Shown: in pieces, positions 5,951-15,401 of the stretch
How the letters are laid out: every line of letters starts with the position of its first letter
How positions within the stretch are numbered: the stretch's first letter is position 1
NCBI GenBank assembly: GCA_035649235.1
Contig: DASRJX010000232.1
Span: 1-15,401, forward strand
Reading direction: 5' to 3'
DNA length: 15,401 nt
Source: DASRJX01 sp035649235
Lineage (GTDB): Bacteria > Acidobacteriota > Polarisedimenticolia > Gp22-AA2
Translations under genes and position numbers: made by a program
The notes under the pieces: model-generated
Databases searched by the model: none
What the model saw: only the letters and a program-made list of their open reading frames with translations
What the model was told of the DNA's origin: nothing

Positions 5951-7057
5951 TCAGGCGCCCGGCGTCGGCTCCGAGCCGGCCCTCGGCTTGAGGGGGCTCA
6001 CGACGAGCAAAGGCTCGTACTTGGGCGCGATCTCGATGTAGTTCTGCTTCCAGAGCCGCTTCAGGTAGCGCTCGAAGCGCGGACGGAACTTCGACTCCCG
6101 TACGGAGGCGTACACCTCGTCGTGCACTTCGGGGAGCTGCTTCACCACCTTCTCGGTGCGGGCCTCGAGGCGGACGATGTGGAACGACCGTCCGGTGTCG
6201 ACGGGATCGGACGTCTGTCCCGGCTCCAGGTGGGAGACGGCCTCCGCGATGGCCGGCAGCAGGTCACCCGAGGGGATGGGGCCCAGGACGCCCTGCGACT
6301 CCCGCGTGCCCGCCTCGCTGTAGCGCTGCACCAGCTCCGGGAAGTCGGCCCCCGCCTTCGCCTCGCTGGCCACGTCCGAGGCGCGAGAGGACACCTCCGC
6401 GCGGTCGGAGGCCCCGTACAGCAGGACGATCTCGCGCAGGGTGACGGTGGCCGGCGTCGTGAAGCGGTTGGTGTGCTTGTTGTAGTACTCCTTCATCTCG
6501 GTCTCGCTGACACTGATCTTGCGCTTCACGTCGTAGTTGATGATCTCGTTCGGCACCGCCAGGCGCATAAGGTGGTCCTCCAGCTCCCTGCGGGTCATCC
6601 CCTGCTCCTTGAGCGCCGTCTCCAGCTCCTGGTCGGTCTGGATGTTCTGCTGCTTGCGGAAGTCCTCGATCAGGTTCGCGCGGATCTTGTCGATGTCGAA
6701 GATGGTCTCGGCGCGCTCCAGGAGAAGGCTCTCGGTGATCAGGTTGGCGAGCAGCTCCTCCTTGGCCTCCTGCACCGCCTTCACCCGCTCCTCGCCGCCC
6801 GGGTATTGCTGCGAGATCTGCCGCATCATCGCCTCGGTGCGCTCGTCCAGGGTGCTCCTGGTGATGATGCGGTTGTTGATCTTGGCGACGATCTCCTCGA
6901 CCACGGCGCCGCGCGCCGGGGGCTGGAAGGCGAGCGCGAGGAGACATGCGAGGAGGGTGCGGGCGGCACCGGCGGCGTCGACGCGGCCCGCCCGGGCCGG
7001 GCCGTCAGTTGCGGAACTCGCCGACGTACTTGAAGGGGAGGAGGGAGCGGTTGACAT
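5951..7057 (-). CDS. SurA-like periplasmic peptidyl-prolyl isomerase
   Basis: Predicted periplasmic chaperone and proline isomerase for outer-membrane proteins. After an unusual 33-residue Ser/Ala-rich lead comes a hydrophobic segment TLLACLLALAF (34-44) and a plausible cleavage after PPARGA (about 51). The SurA N-terminal helical domain follows (about 52-200; VVEEIVAKINNRIIT, then ITESLLLERAE), then a single parvulin domain (about 203-300: VTLREIVLLY, DFPELVQRYSEA, GVLGPIPSGDLLPAIAEAV, FHIVRLEAR) and a C-terminal helix. E. coli SurA has two parvulin domains; this has one. The ATG at 7057 lies 53 bases inside the upstream gene and has a poor ribosome binding site, but no later start keeps the signal peptide. 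Last gene of the long minus-strand run; translational coupling is likely. Confidence 0.87.
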   Translation of the reverse strand: MSTAPSSPSSTSASSATDGPARAGRVDAAGAARTLLACLLALAFQPPARGAVVEEIVAKINNRIITRSTLDERTEAMMRQISQQYPGGEERVKAVQEAKEELLANLITESLLLERAETIFDIDKIRANLIEDFRKQQNIQTDQELETALKEQGMTRRELEDHLMRLAVPNEIINYDVKRKISVSETEMKEYYNKHTNRFTTPATVTLREIVLLYGASDRAEVSSRASDVASEAKAGADFPELVQRYSEAGTRESQGVLGPIPSGDLLPAIAEAVSHLEPGQTSDPVDTGRSFHIVRLEARTEKVVKQLPEVHDEVYASVRESKFRPRFERYLKRLWKQNYIEIAPKYEPLLVVSPLKPRAGSEPTPGA

Positions 7058-8054
7058 GGATCTCGGTCTTCTCCTTCAGGTCGGCGAGATAGCTTTCCAT
7101 GACCTGATCGGCCTTCTTCCGGAGGAGGTCCGATTCCACCCGGTGCCGCACCTCCGCGACGTCCGTGGCCCGCGCCTCCTGCCGGCGCACGAGCTGGAAG
7201 ATCAGGAACGCCTGCGCGTGCTCGAGAACCGGGCTCACCTGGCCCGGCTGCAGGGGCGCCACCGCGTCGCGCAGGTCGGCCGGCAGGTCCTCCTCCGCGT
7301 AGCTGCGCGGCTGCCCCTTGTCGGGCGCGACGGAGCGCTCTCTCGCCAGCGCCTCGAACCGCGTCGGATCGGCTTCCAGCTTCGTCCTGACGTCGTCGGC
7401 GGTCTTTCTATCATCCAGCAGGATCTGGCGCAGGACAAGCTGGCTCGCGGCCCGGGTCAGCTCGGGACGCTGCTTGAGGGCGTCGTCCACCTCCCCCTGG
7501 CTGACCTGGATCTTGCTGAGGACCGCCGCCTCCTTGACCTTCTGGACGATGAGGCCGTTCTTGATGCGCTCCCTGAAGGCGGCCGTGCCGTCGGGTGCTG
7601 TGACCTCCAGGTCCCCTTCCGTGAGGCCCAGCTCCTTGAGGTAGGCGTCCACCTCCGCCTCGGAGACGGCGATCTTGAGGGCTGCGGCCGCCGTCATCAG
7701 CAGGTGCTCCTCGATGAACTGATCGAGCAGGCGGCTCTTGATGGTGTCGAGCTCGTCCCCCTCGTCGGTGTCCTCCCCCGCGTTGTCGTTGAGGTAGCGC
7801 TCGAAGGATCGGTACGGGATCGCCTGCGAGCCGACCTGGGCCACGGCGCCCGGATCGCGTTCCCCCGAGCCGACAGCACCGGATCCGCCGGTCGCACCCG
7901 CGCCCGCTTTCCCGGCGGCGGCCGCCGAGGCGCCCGCGGCCTCGCCGCCGGCGGCCGCGGCATCCCCCTTCTTGCGGCAGGCGCCGGAGAGGAGAGCCAG
8001 GGAGATGAGCATGACCGCGAGATGCCTTCCTGACGGCCGCGTTCGGTTCATCAT
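7005..8054 (-). CDS. Lipoprotein peptidyl-prolyl isomerase (PrsA/SurA-like)
   Basis: Predicted membrane-anchored foldase facing the periplasm. The 349-residue precursor has a basic start (MMNRTRPSGR), a hydrophobic core and the lipobox LLSGAC with lipidated Cys26. An Ala/Gly-rich linker (about 31-66) follows. The SurA_N-like helical region (about 68-200) includes VGSQAIPYRSFERYL and DQFIEEHLLM. A parvulin-type domain (about 204-295) contains LRQILLDDRKTA, FEALARERSVAPDKGQ and the ending AFLIFQLVRRQ. The parvulin domain is divergent, so it may be more chaperone than enzyme. The gene starts 14 bases after the mfd stop and overlaps the next isomerase gene by 53 bases, so two paralogous foldases are made from adjacent genes of one transcript. 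Confidence 0.85.
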   Translation of the reverse strand: MMNRTRPSGRHLAVMLISLALLSGACRKKGDAAAAGGEAAGASAAAAGKAGAGATGGSGAVGSGERDPGAVAQVGSQAIPYRSFERYLNDNAGEDTDEGDELDTIKSRLLDQFIEEHLLMTAAAALKIAVSEAEVDAYLKELGLTEGDLEVTAPDGTAAFRERIKNGLIVQKVKEAAVLSKIQVSQGEVDDALKQRPELTRAASQLVLRQILLDDRKTADDVRTKLEADPTRFEALARERSVAPDKGQPRSYAEEDLPADLRDAVAPLQPGQVSPVLEHAQAFLIFQLVRRQEARATDVAEVRHRVESDLLRKKADQVMESYLADLKEKTEIHVNRSLLPFKYVGEFRN

Positions 8055-8068
8055 TGGTATTTTGTCCG

Positions 8069-11000
8069 CTACCGCCCCGCGGCGGAGCTTCCAGGTGAGG
8101 GGCGGAGGCTATCACACGGCTGGATGGCCCGCAACAGATCGCGCACCGTCTCGATGCGCTCCAGATCGCCGGCGGAGGGAGGGAGATCGAGGCGCAGGAG
8201 GCCTTTCGGCAGGAGGCTCAGGCCGCGGCGGCTCTCGACCAGGCGGACGAGTGCTTCGGGGTCGACCGGGGAGTCGGCGCCGAAGCGCACTTCGACGCCA
8301 CCGCGCTGGAGATCGATGGCGCGCGCCCTGAGCGCGTCCGCCTGGATGCGGAGCCGAGCCAGCGCCAGCAGCCGGTCGGCCTGTGGCGGCGGCGCGCCGT
8401 AGAGATCCCGGACCCGCTCGCTGATGCGCTCGAGGTGCGCCTCGTCGGAGGCCGAGGCGATCTCCTTGTAGAGCACCAGCCGCTCTCCGAAGTCGCCGAT
8501 GTACTCTTCCGGGATGCGGATGTCGACGCCCAGGTTGATCTGGACCTTCGTCTCGGGCGCCGGCGCCTCCCCCTTCAGCTCCTGCACGGCGCGCTCCAGG
8601 AGCTGGCAGTACATCTCGAACCCGACGGCGGCGATGTGCCCGCTCTGCTCGCCGCCCAGGAGGTTCCCGGCGCCCCGGATCTCCAGGTCCATGGCGGCGA
8701 TGCGGAACCCCGACCCCAGCTCGGTGAACTCCTGCAGGACCTTGAGCCGCCGGCGCGCGATGTCGGTCAGCGCCTTCCGCCCCGGCACCATCAGGTAGGC
8801 GTAGGCGCGCCGGTCGGAGCGGCCGACGCGGCCGCGCAGCTGGTAGAGCTGCGCCAGGCCGAAGCGGTCGGCGCGGTTGACGACGATGGTGTTGACGCGC
8901 GGGATGTCGAGGCCGTTCTCGATGATCGTGGTCGCCAGGAGCACGTCGAACTCCCCTCGCAGGAAGGCGATCATCGTGCGCTCCAGCACGCCCTCGCTCA
9001 TCTGCCCGTGGGCGACGGCGACGCGCGCCTCGGGGACGATCCTGTGGAGGAACTTCCCCATCGAGGCGATCGACTCCACCCGGTTGTGCACCACGTACAC
9101 CTGGCCGCCCCGCTGCAGCTCGTGGCGCACGGCCGAGGAGACGATGCCTTCCTTGAAGGGCACGACGGCGGTCTGGATGGCGAGCCGGTTCTCGGGGGGC
9201 GTCGTGATGACCGACATGTCGCGGATGCCGGCGAGCGACATCTGCAGGGTGCGCGGGATCGGGGTGGCGGTCAGGGTCAGGACGTCGACGTTCTTCTTGA
9301 TCCTCTTGATGCGCTCCTTGTGCGCCACGCCGAAGCGCTGCTCCTCGTCGACGATGAGGAGCCCCAGCTCGCGGAACTCCACGTCCTTGGACAGGATCCG
9401 GTGGGTGCCGATCAGGATGTCGACCTTCCCTCGCGCCGTCCCCTCGAGCACCGCCTTCTGCTCCTTCGGCGTCCTGAAGCGCGAGATCATCTCGATCGTG
9501 GCCGGCCAGGAGGCGAAGCGGTCGCGGAAGGTCTGGAGGTGCTGGAACGCCAGGACCGTGGTCGGGCAGAGGACCGCCACCTGGCGGCCCTCCATGACCG
9601 CCTTGAAGGCGGCGCGCATCGCGACTTCGGTCTTGCCGAACCCGACGTCGCCGCAGATGAGGCGGTCCATCGGGGCGTCGCGCTCCATGTCGGCCTTGCT
9701 CTCCGAAGCCGCCTTCTCCTGGTCCGGAGTCAGGGGAAAGGGGAAGGCGTCCTCGAACTCCTTCTGCCAGGGAGTGTCCGGGGAGAAAGCATGACCCTTC
9801 GCCGCGGCGCGGGCGGCGTACAGGTCGAGGAGGTCCTTCGCCATCTCCTCCATCGCCTTGCGGACCCGCCTCTTGGTGCGCTCCCAGCCGGTCCCGCCGA
9901 GCCGGTCGAGGCGGGCCTTGTGGCCATGCGTCCCGGAGTAGCGCTGCACGAGATCCAGGCGGTCGATCGGGACGTAGAGCCGGTCCTCCCCCTCGTACGT
10001 GAGGAGCATGAAGTCGCGCGGCGACTCGCCGTCCCCCATGCGGGCGATGCCGCCGTAGCGCCCGACGCCGTGCTCCACGTGCACCACGAGATCGCCGACC
10101 TTGAGGTCGCGGAAGCCGGGGCTGAAGGCGGCCGCCCGGCGGCGCGGGCGCTCTCCTTCCGCGTGCTCGCCGAAGACCTCCTTCTCGGTCAGGACCTGGA
10201 CTCCGGCGGAGGGTAGGAGGAAGCCGTGCGACAGGCGCCCCTGATCGACGACGACGCGGGGCGGCGGCCCGTAGCGTTCCAGTAGCTCCCGCAGCCGCTC
10301 GGCGCGCCCCGAGGTCTCCATGAGGCACAGCGTCGTGGTGCCGGGCGGGGCGGCCTCGAGGTCCTTCGCCAGGTCCTGGATCTTCCCGTGGTAGGAGCGC
10401 ACCGGGGCGCAGGCGACGCGCGCCGGCTTCTCCTCCTCGAGCCCCAGCTCCGAGAGCCGCAGGCGTGCGCGGTCCACCGCCGACTGCAGCGCCTCGCGCG
10501 GGGCGAGGAGGTCCTCCGGCGGCGGCATGCCGAACTCCTCAGTCAGGTCGAGCGAGGCGTGCATCTCGACGTAGACCGCCTCCAGCTCCGACTGGGCGCG
10601 AGCCGTCTCCCAGGCGCACAGGAGGGCGTCGGGGGCGTAGTCGAACAGCGTCGCGGGGGCCTTCTCCACCAGCCGCACGCAGGCCTCGAAGGCGGGGAAG
10701 GGGCGGCCGGACTGTAACGCCTCGATGCGCTCCGCGAGATCGTCCGGTCCCAGAGCGGAGCGCGGCCGGCGCCGCCCTCCGCGCAGTCCCAGGAGCGCGT
10801 CCCGCAGGCGGGAGAAGGCGGCCGCGTCCCAGGGGTACTCGCGCACCGGGGGCACGCGCGCCGCCTCCACGTCCTCCCCGGAGTGCTGGGTCTCGGCGTC
10901 GAAGCGGCGCAGCGTCTCGATCTCGTCCCCCCAGAACTCGACCCGCAGGGGCCGCTCGGCGTCCGGCGGGAAGAGATCGATGATTCCGCCGCGCCGGGAG

Positions 11001-11584
11001 AACTCGCCGATCTCCGACACCAGGTCGACGCGCACGTACCCCGACGCCAGGAGGAAGCCGGAGAGATCGTCCGGCTTCAGGTTCTGGCCGCGCCGCACGT
11101 CGAAGGTGGCGAGGTCGAAGGCGCGCGGCGGCGCGAGCGGGTAGATGAGCGCCCGGACCGGGACGACGACGATCGACGGCCCCGGCTCCCGGAGCGCCCG
11201 CAGGGCCTGCACTCGGTCGACCGCCACGTGCAGGTGCGGCGCCATTTCCTGGTACGGGTCGGCCTCCAGGGACGGAAAGAGATGGACACGCGGGCCCGCG
11301 CCACCCGTGAGCCCCGCGCCTCCCCCGCTGCCTCTGTCCTCCTGGGCCGCGGCGAAGCGCAGGTCCAGGAGGAACGGCTCGGCCTCGCGCTCCCCCGGCA
11401 CGAGGAGGATGATCTTGCCGCCCGGAGCGCGGTCGAGGAGCGCCGGCAGGAGGACCGCGGCGGCCGGCGGCGACAGCCCCGCGAGCGCCAGCCGTCCCTC
11501 GGGGCGGGCGAGGACCCCGAGCGCCGCCGCCAGGGAGCGGTCCCGTCCTTCGAGATCGAGCAGCCCCAGGCCGGCCGGGCTCAT
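8069..11584 (-). CDS. mfd: Transcription-repair coupling factor Mfd
   Basis: ATP-driven translocase that removes stalled RNA polymerase at DNA lesions and recruits UvrA. Its 1171 residues compare with 1148 in E. coli and all modules are seen. The UvrB-like N-terminal part has LFPSLEADPYQEMAPH and the GGIIDLFPP segment. The RNA-polymerase interaction (CarD-like) domain lies near 495-515 (GDLVVHVEHGVGRYGG). The RecG-like motor has Walker A GDVGFGKTE (Lys651), DEEQ (746-749), SLAGIRDMS and QLRGRVGRSDRRAYAYL. The TRCF C-terminal domain ends the protein. The ATG at 11584 overlaps the rfaE2 stop by four bases (ATGA), so translation is probably coupled to it. High GC makes the frame stay open upstream to 12259, but residues before MSPAGL belong to the overlapping genes. 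Nothing appears truncated. Confidence 0.98.
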   Translation of the reverse strand: MSPAGLGLLDLEGRDRSLAAALGVLARPEGRLALAGLSPPAAAVLLPALLDRAPGGKIILLVPGEREAEPFLLDLRFAAAQEDRGSGGGAGLTGGAGPRVHLFPSLEADPYQEMAPHLHVAVDRVQALRALREPGPSIVVVPVRALIYPLAPPRAFDLATFDVRRGQNLKPDDLSGFLLASGYVRVDLVSEIGEFSRRGGIIDLFPPDAERPLRVEFWGDEIETLRRFDAETQHSGEDVEAARVPPVREYPWDAAAFSRLRDALLGLRGGRRRPRSALGPDDLAERIEALQSGRPFPAFEACVRLVEKAPATLFDYAPDALLCAWETARAQSELEAVYVEMHASLDLTEEFGMPPPEDLLAPREALQSAVDRARLRLSELGLEEEKPARVACAPVRSYHGKIQDLAKDLEAAPPGTTTLCLMETSGRAERLRELLERYGPPPRVVVDQGRLSHGFLLPSAGVQVLTEKEVFGEHAEGERPRRRAAAFSPGFRDLKVGDLVVHVEHGVGRYGGIARMGDGESPRDFMLLTYEGEDRLYVPIDRLDLVQRYSGTHGHKARLDRLGGTGWERTKRRVRKAMEEMAKDLLDLYAARAAAKGHAFSPDTPWQKEFEDAFPFPLTPDQEKAASESKADMERDAPMDRLICGDVGFGKTEVAMRAAFKAVMEGRQVAVLCPTTVLAFQHLQTFRDRFASWPATIEMISRFRTPKEQKAVLEGTARGKVDILIGTHRILSKDVEFRELGLLIVDEEQRFGVAHKERIKRIKKNVDVLTLTATPIPRTLQMSLAGIRDMSVITTPPENRLAIQTAVVPFKEGIVSSAVRHELQRGGQVYVVHNRVESIASMGKFLHRIVPEARVAVAHGQMSEGVLERTMIAFLRGEFDVLLATTIIENGLDIPRVNTIVVNRADRFGLAQLYQLRGRVGRSDRRAYAYLMVPGRKALTDIARRRLKVLQEFTELGSGFRIAAMDLEIRGAGNLLGGEQSGHIAAVGFEMYCQLLERAVQELKGEAPAPETKVQINLGVDIRIPEEYIGDFGERLVLYKEIASASDEAHLERISERVRDLYGAPPPQADRLLALARLRIQADALRARAIDLQRGGVEVRFGADSPVDPEALVRLVESRRGLSLLPKGLLRLDLPPSAGDLERIETVRDLLRAIQPCDSLRPSPGSSAAGR

Positions 11585-12144
11585 GACATCCTGAAGGCCC
11601 GGCGCGCGCGTCCGATCAGGCGCGAGGTGGAGCGGCCGGGCAGGAGGCGGACCCGCACGACGCGTCCGCCGTCCTTCTCGACCGCCTCGCGCCCGACGAT
11701 CTGGGAGGCGCGGTAGTCGCTCCCCTTCACCAGGACCGCCGGCCGGACCGTTTCGATGAGCCGCGCCGGCGTGTCCTCGCCGAATGGCACCACGTAGTCG
11801 ACGGGGACGAAGCGCGCCAGCATCTCCATCCGCTCCGGAAGCGGCACAATCGGCCGTCCCCGTCCCTTGAGCCTCCGCACCGAGGCGTCGGTGTTGACCC
11901 CGACCACGAGCGCGTCCCCCAGGGCGCGGGCCGCGAGCAGCAGGCGCAGGTGCCCTATGTGCAGCAGATCGAACACGCCGTTCGTGAAGACGAGACGCAC
12001 ACCGCGCCGCCTCAGGCGCGCGAACAGCCGCCGGGCGGCCTCCCGATCGCGCACCACGGCGCCCGAGAGCGCGAGAGCCCGTCGTTGGCGGGCCGTGCGC
12101 CGGCGCCCTACGCGCCCGCGCTTCACGCGCCGCCCGCGTCTCAC
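11581..12144 (-). CDS. rfaE2: Heptose-1-phosphate adenylyltransferase (RfaE2 domain)
   Basis: Nucleotidyltransferase predicted to make ADP-D-glycero-beta-D-manno-heptose from the heptose 1-phosphate and ATP, for lipopolysaccharide inner core. The 187-residue protein has the cytidylyltransferase-like fold: TNGVFDLLHIGH (54-65; HxGH H62-H65), GVNTDASVRRLKG (82-94), a VDYVVPFGEDTP segment, VKGSDY (139-144) and the STSRLI end (172-177) diagnostic of RfaE2. It stands alone, without the RfaE1 kinase half fused in E. coli HldE, which must be elsewhere if the pathway is complete. The first 25 residues are strongly basic and not family-like. Start: GTG at 12144, with GGGAGG about 5 bases upstream, overlapping the glycosyltransferase stop by four bases. 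Confidence 0.92.
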   Translation of the reverse strand: MRRGRRVKRGRVGRRRTARQRRALALSGAVVRDREAARRLFARLRRRGVRLVFTNGVFDLLHIGHLRLLLAARALGDALVVGVNTDASVRRLKGRGRPIVPLPERMEMLARFVPVDYVVPFGEDTPARLIETVRPAVLVKGSDYRASQIVGREAVEKDGGRVVRVRLLPGRSTSRLIGRARRAFRMS

Positions 12145-12923
12145 GCGCCCTCCCCGATCCGGCCGTAGCGGGAGCGCCGGTCAAGCCAGAGGATCCGCGC
12201 CACTTCCAGGAGCATCCGGCAGGAGTCGCGCGCCGCGTGCACTTTGGAGCCGGCTGCATCGCGCCACCGGACCGGGATCTCGCGCACCGCGAGGCGCGCT
12301 TTGCGCGCCAGGTACAGGATCTCCACGTCGTAGGCGAAGCGCTCGATGCGGGCCGCCCGGAACAGCGGCAGCACCGGGTCCCGGCGCATCACCTTGAACC
12401 CGCACTGCGTGTCGCGGTACGGCAGCCCCGTCGCGACGCGGACGATGGCATTGAAGGTCCGACCCATCGTCTGGCGCCAGACCGGCTGCCGCACCTCGAT
12501 GCGCGATCCGGGCAGGCCGCGCGATCCGATGGCGATGTCGCACTCCTCCCGTGTGACCGGGTCCAGGAGGTGCGGCAGCTCCTCGATCGGGGTGGAGAAG
12601 TCGGCGTCGCTCAGAAGCAGGAACTCCCCCGCGGCCATGAGGACCCCGTGCTTGATGGAGTAGCCCTTCCCCCGGTTGGCGCCGTTGCGCAGGAGCCGCA
12701 GCGCAGGAGCCCCGGGAGGCAGGGAGCCGGCCGTCGCCTCGACGACCGCCGCCGTCCTGTCCCGGCTGCCGTCGTCCACCACGACGATCTCCGCGTCCCC
12801 CGAAAGGCGGCCGGGGACCGCGAGCCAGACGGACGCCCGGAGCAGGCTGTCCCGGATCCGTCCCTCTTCGTTGTACGCCGGGATGACGACCGAAAGGAAG
12901 GGCGCGGGAGCACCTCCCGGCAT
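12141..12923 (-). CDS. Family 2 glycosyltransferase (dolichyl-P-glucosyltransferase-like)
   Basis: GT-A fold enzyme that transfers a sugar from a nucleotide donor, most similar in layout to ALG5-type polyprenyl/dolichyl-phosphate beta-glucosyltransferases. The 260 residues show SVVIPAYNEEGRI (11-23), VVVDDGSRDRT (47-57), a NRGKGYSIKHG loop (83-93), the metal-binding DAD with FSTP (106-112), GSRGLPGS (133-140) and RDTQCGFKVMRRD (170-182), close to the ALG5/GtrB pattern. No C-terminal membrane helices are present, so it is probably cytosolic or peripheral. Acceptor is unknown; an undecaprenyl-phosphate sugar for envelope glycans would fit the rfaE2 neighbour. ATG 12923 follows the atpC stop by four bases. 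Confidence 0.9.
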   Translation of the reverse strand: MPGGAPAPFLSVVIPAYNEEGRIRDSLLRASVWLAVPGRLSGDAEIVVVDDGSRDRTAAVVEATAGSLPPGAPALRLLRNGANRGKGYSIKHGVLMAAGEFLLLSDADFSTPIEELPHLLDPVTREECDIAIGSRGLPGSRIEVRQPVWRQTMGRTFNAIVRVATGLPYRDTQCGFKVMRRDPVLPLFRAARIERFAYDVEILYLARKARLAVREIPVRWRDAAGSKVHAARDSCRMLLEVARILWLDRRSRYGRIGEGA

Positions 12924-12927
12924 GGCG

Positions 12928-13339
12928 CTAGGCGCTCTCTCCGCGGGCGTGCGCCGAGGCCTGGAGGCGGATGAGCGCCTTCTCGAGCGCCACCTGCGCC
13001 CGCTTGAAGTCGACGTCGGGGTCCTGGCTCTTCAGGCGCCCGAGCGCCCGGTCCCGGGCCTTCTCCGCCCGCTCGCGGTCGATCTCCTCGCCGCGCTCGG
13101 CGATCTCCGCCAGGACGCTGACCTTGTCCGGCAGGACCTCCGCGAACCCCCAGGCGATGGCGAGATAGTGGCGCACGTTGGCGTTCCTATAGGAGAGCAC
13201 ACCGACCGAGAGCCCGGTCAGGAGCGGCGCGTGGCCCGGGAGTACGCCGAGCGATCCCTCGCTCCCCGGCATGACGACCTCGTCGACTGTCGTCGACACC
13301 AAGCGCTTCTCGGGGGTGACGATCTCGAGATTCAGCGAC

Positions 13340-13350
<11 letters not shown>
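12928..13350 (-). CDS. atpC: ATP synthase F1 epsilon subunit
   Basis: Central-stalk subunit of the F1 sector, controlling rotation and ATP hydrolysis. The 140-residue protein has the N-terminal beta sandwich (about 1-88: LNLEIVTPEKRLVSTTVDEVVMPGSEG, then LGVLPGHAPLLTGLSVG and a YLAIAWGFAEV strand) and a C-terminal helical hairpin of charged residues (about 88-135), the usual epsilon length. The start ATG at 13350 lies inside the end of atpD (11-base overlap), the standard order atpD-atpC. No odd residues seen. Confidence 0.97.
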
Positions 13351-14755
<1,405 letters not shown>

Positions 14756-14774
14756 CGAACGCTCCTTTGCCGTC

Positions 14775-15257
14775 TCAGGACTGCCGGGACGTGCCCGCCC
14801 GGCGCCTCTCCTTCATCTCCAGGATGGCGTCGCGCAGCTCCTCCGGCCGCGCGATGCCCTCGATCCGGACCGCCCCGTCCTCCGCCGCGCTCTGGACCAC
14901 GACCTTGCCGAAGCCGAACATCCTCCCCAACAGCGTCTGCTCGCTGGCGACGTTGTTGATCGCCTCCAGCGGGCTGTCGACCGTGCGCACCGTCAGCACG
15001 CCCGACTCGTCGATGACCCGCTGCGAGGTCACGGCCCACAGGTCCACGCGCCAGTCGAGCCAGCGCCACAGGGCCCAGACGCCCCCCACCAGGAGGGCCG
15101 CGCCGCCCACCGCGCGCCAGGCTGGCGTCGGCGCCAGCCACGACGCCGCGAACGCCCCGAACACGAAGAGCGCGGTCGCCGCCGGGACGACGAGCGCGAT
15201 CGGGTGGCGCCGCACCGTCAGGATGAGATCCTCCCCGGGTCGCAGCCGCGATCGCAC
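14775..15257 (-). CDS. Two-helix membrane protein with bacterial PH domain
   Basis: Inner-membrane protein of unknown role, 160 residues. Two hydrophobic helices (about 18-41 and 46-67) form a hairpin, followed by a cytosolic bacterial pleckstrin-homology-like domain (about 70-150), with the pattern LWAVTSQRVIDESGVL, a SPLEAINNVASEQTLLGRMFGFGKVVV stretch and a final helix PEELRDAILEMKERR. This is the YdbS/bPH2 type of layout. The first 15 residues, with GEDLILTVRRHP, also fit it. Start: GTG at 15257, with AGGGGA about 7 bases upstream. It sits 45 bases after atpG and 19 bases before atpD, so it is almost certainly transcribed with the ATP synthase genes. A role in assembly or membrane placement of F1Fo is a guess; a chance insertion cannot be excluded. 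Confidence 0.85.
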   Translation of the reverse strand: MRSRLRPGEDLILTVRRHPIALVVPAATALFVFGAFAASWLAPTPAWRAVGGAALLVGGVWALWRWLDWRVDLWAVTSQRVIDESGVLTVRTVDSPLEAINNVASEQTLLGRMFGFGKVVVQSAAEDGAVRIEGIARPEELRDAILEMKERRRAGTSRQS

Positions 15258-15302
15258 CTCAGAGTCCCCTCTCCGGACGCCGCGTCTTTTCGGTCCACGC
15301 CG

Positions 15303-15401
15303 TCACTTGAGCGCCTCCGCGCCGCTCACGACCTCCAGGATCTCCTTGGTGATCGAGGCCTGGCGGATCTTGTTCATCTGCAGCGTCAGCGCGTCGATCA
15401 T
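15303..15401 (-). CDS. atpG: ATP synthase F1 gamma subunit, C-terminal end (partial)
   Basis: Only the last 32 codons are inside the window; the gene continues beyond position 15401. The residues MIDALTLQMNKIRQASITKE, followed by ILEVVSGAEALK, match the C-terminal helix of the gamma subunit, the rotor shaft of F1, which enters the alpha3beta3 hexamer. The TGA stop is at 15305-15303. Presence of atpG upstream of atpD is the expected F1 order, except for the PH-domain gene between them. Confidence 0.9.
   Translation of the reverse strand: MIDALTLQMNKIRQASITKEILEVVSGAEALK

Noticed and set aside
8435..10216. Long plus-strand open frame opposite mfd
   Set aside because: Product is rich in Arg, Gly, Val and His with no domain, and lies fully antisense to a well-supported mfd. 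High GC lowers stop frequency and explains it.

Overview
The window is GC-rich, Gram-negative-type chromosomal DNA. The genes for SurA-like and lipoprotein peptidyl-prolyl isomerases and for a heptose-phosphate adenylyltransferase point to an outer membrane. The long Hfq-like protein, with an N-terminal extension and a divergent Sm core, resembles the form I associate with Acidobacteriota. That assignment is an inference; no marker gene here proves it.

Region 1 (1 to about 2012) is the proximal end of a chromosomal integron. An integron integrase gene (intI, minus strand) carries all six tyrosine-recombinase residues and the extra segment specific to IntI. It lies in the same orientation as its cassettes, which follow its 3' end (a 'reverse' integrase). 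After a 177-bp attI-containing spacer come one complete cassette (73-665) with one ORF of unknown function and a well-formed attC (67-162), then the start of a second cassette that leaves the window. The cassette is clearly less GC-rich than its surroundings. A 42-codon ORF runs from the attI region across the recombination point and overlaps the start of the cassette gene, which suggests translational coupling of incoming cassettes.

Region 2 (2190-4228, plus strand) holds xerC, a chromosomal tyrosine recombinase divergent from intI, overlapping by 1 nt a suhB-type inositol monophosphatase family gene.

Region 3 (4216-5902, minus strand) is a small unit hfq-pdxA with a plausible promoter, converging on the suhB-like gene with a 13-nt overlap.

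Region 4 (5951-15401, minus strand) is one tightly packed co-directional run: atpG (3' end), a two-helix membrane protein with a bacterial PH domain, atpD, atpC, a family 2 glycosyltransferase, rfaE2, mfd, a lipoprotein parvulin-type isomerase and a SurA-like isomerase. Most junctions are 4-nt overlaps or gaps under 50 nt, so a single transcript is likely. It links ATP synthase with envelope sugar and protein-folding genes and transcription-coupled repair. The PH-domain gene between atpG and atpD is an unusual interruption of the ATP synthase operon.

The most interesting part is the reverse integron. No CRISPR array, insertion sequence, tRNA, rRNA or convincing intrinsic terminator was seen.
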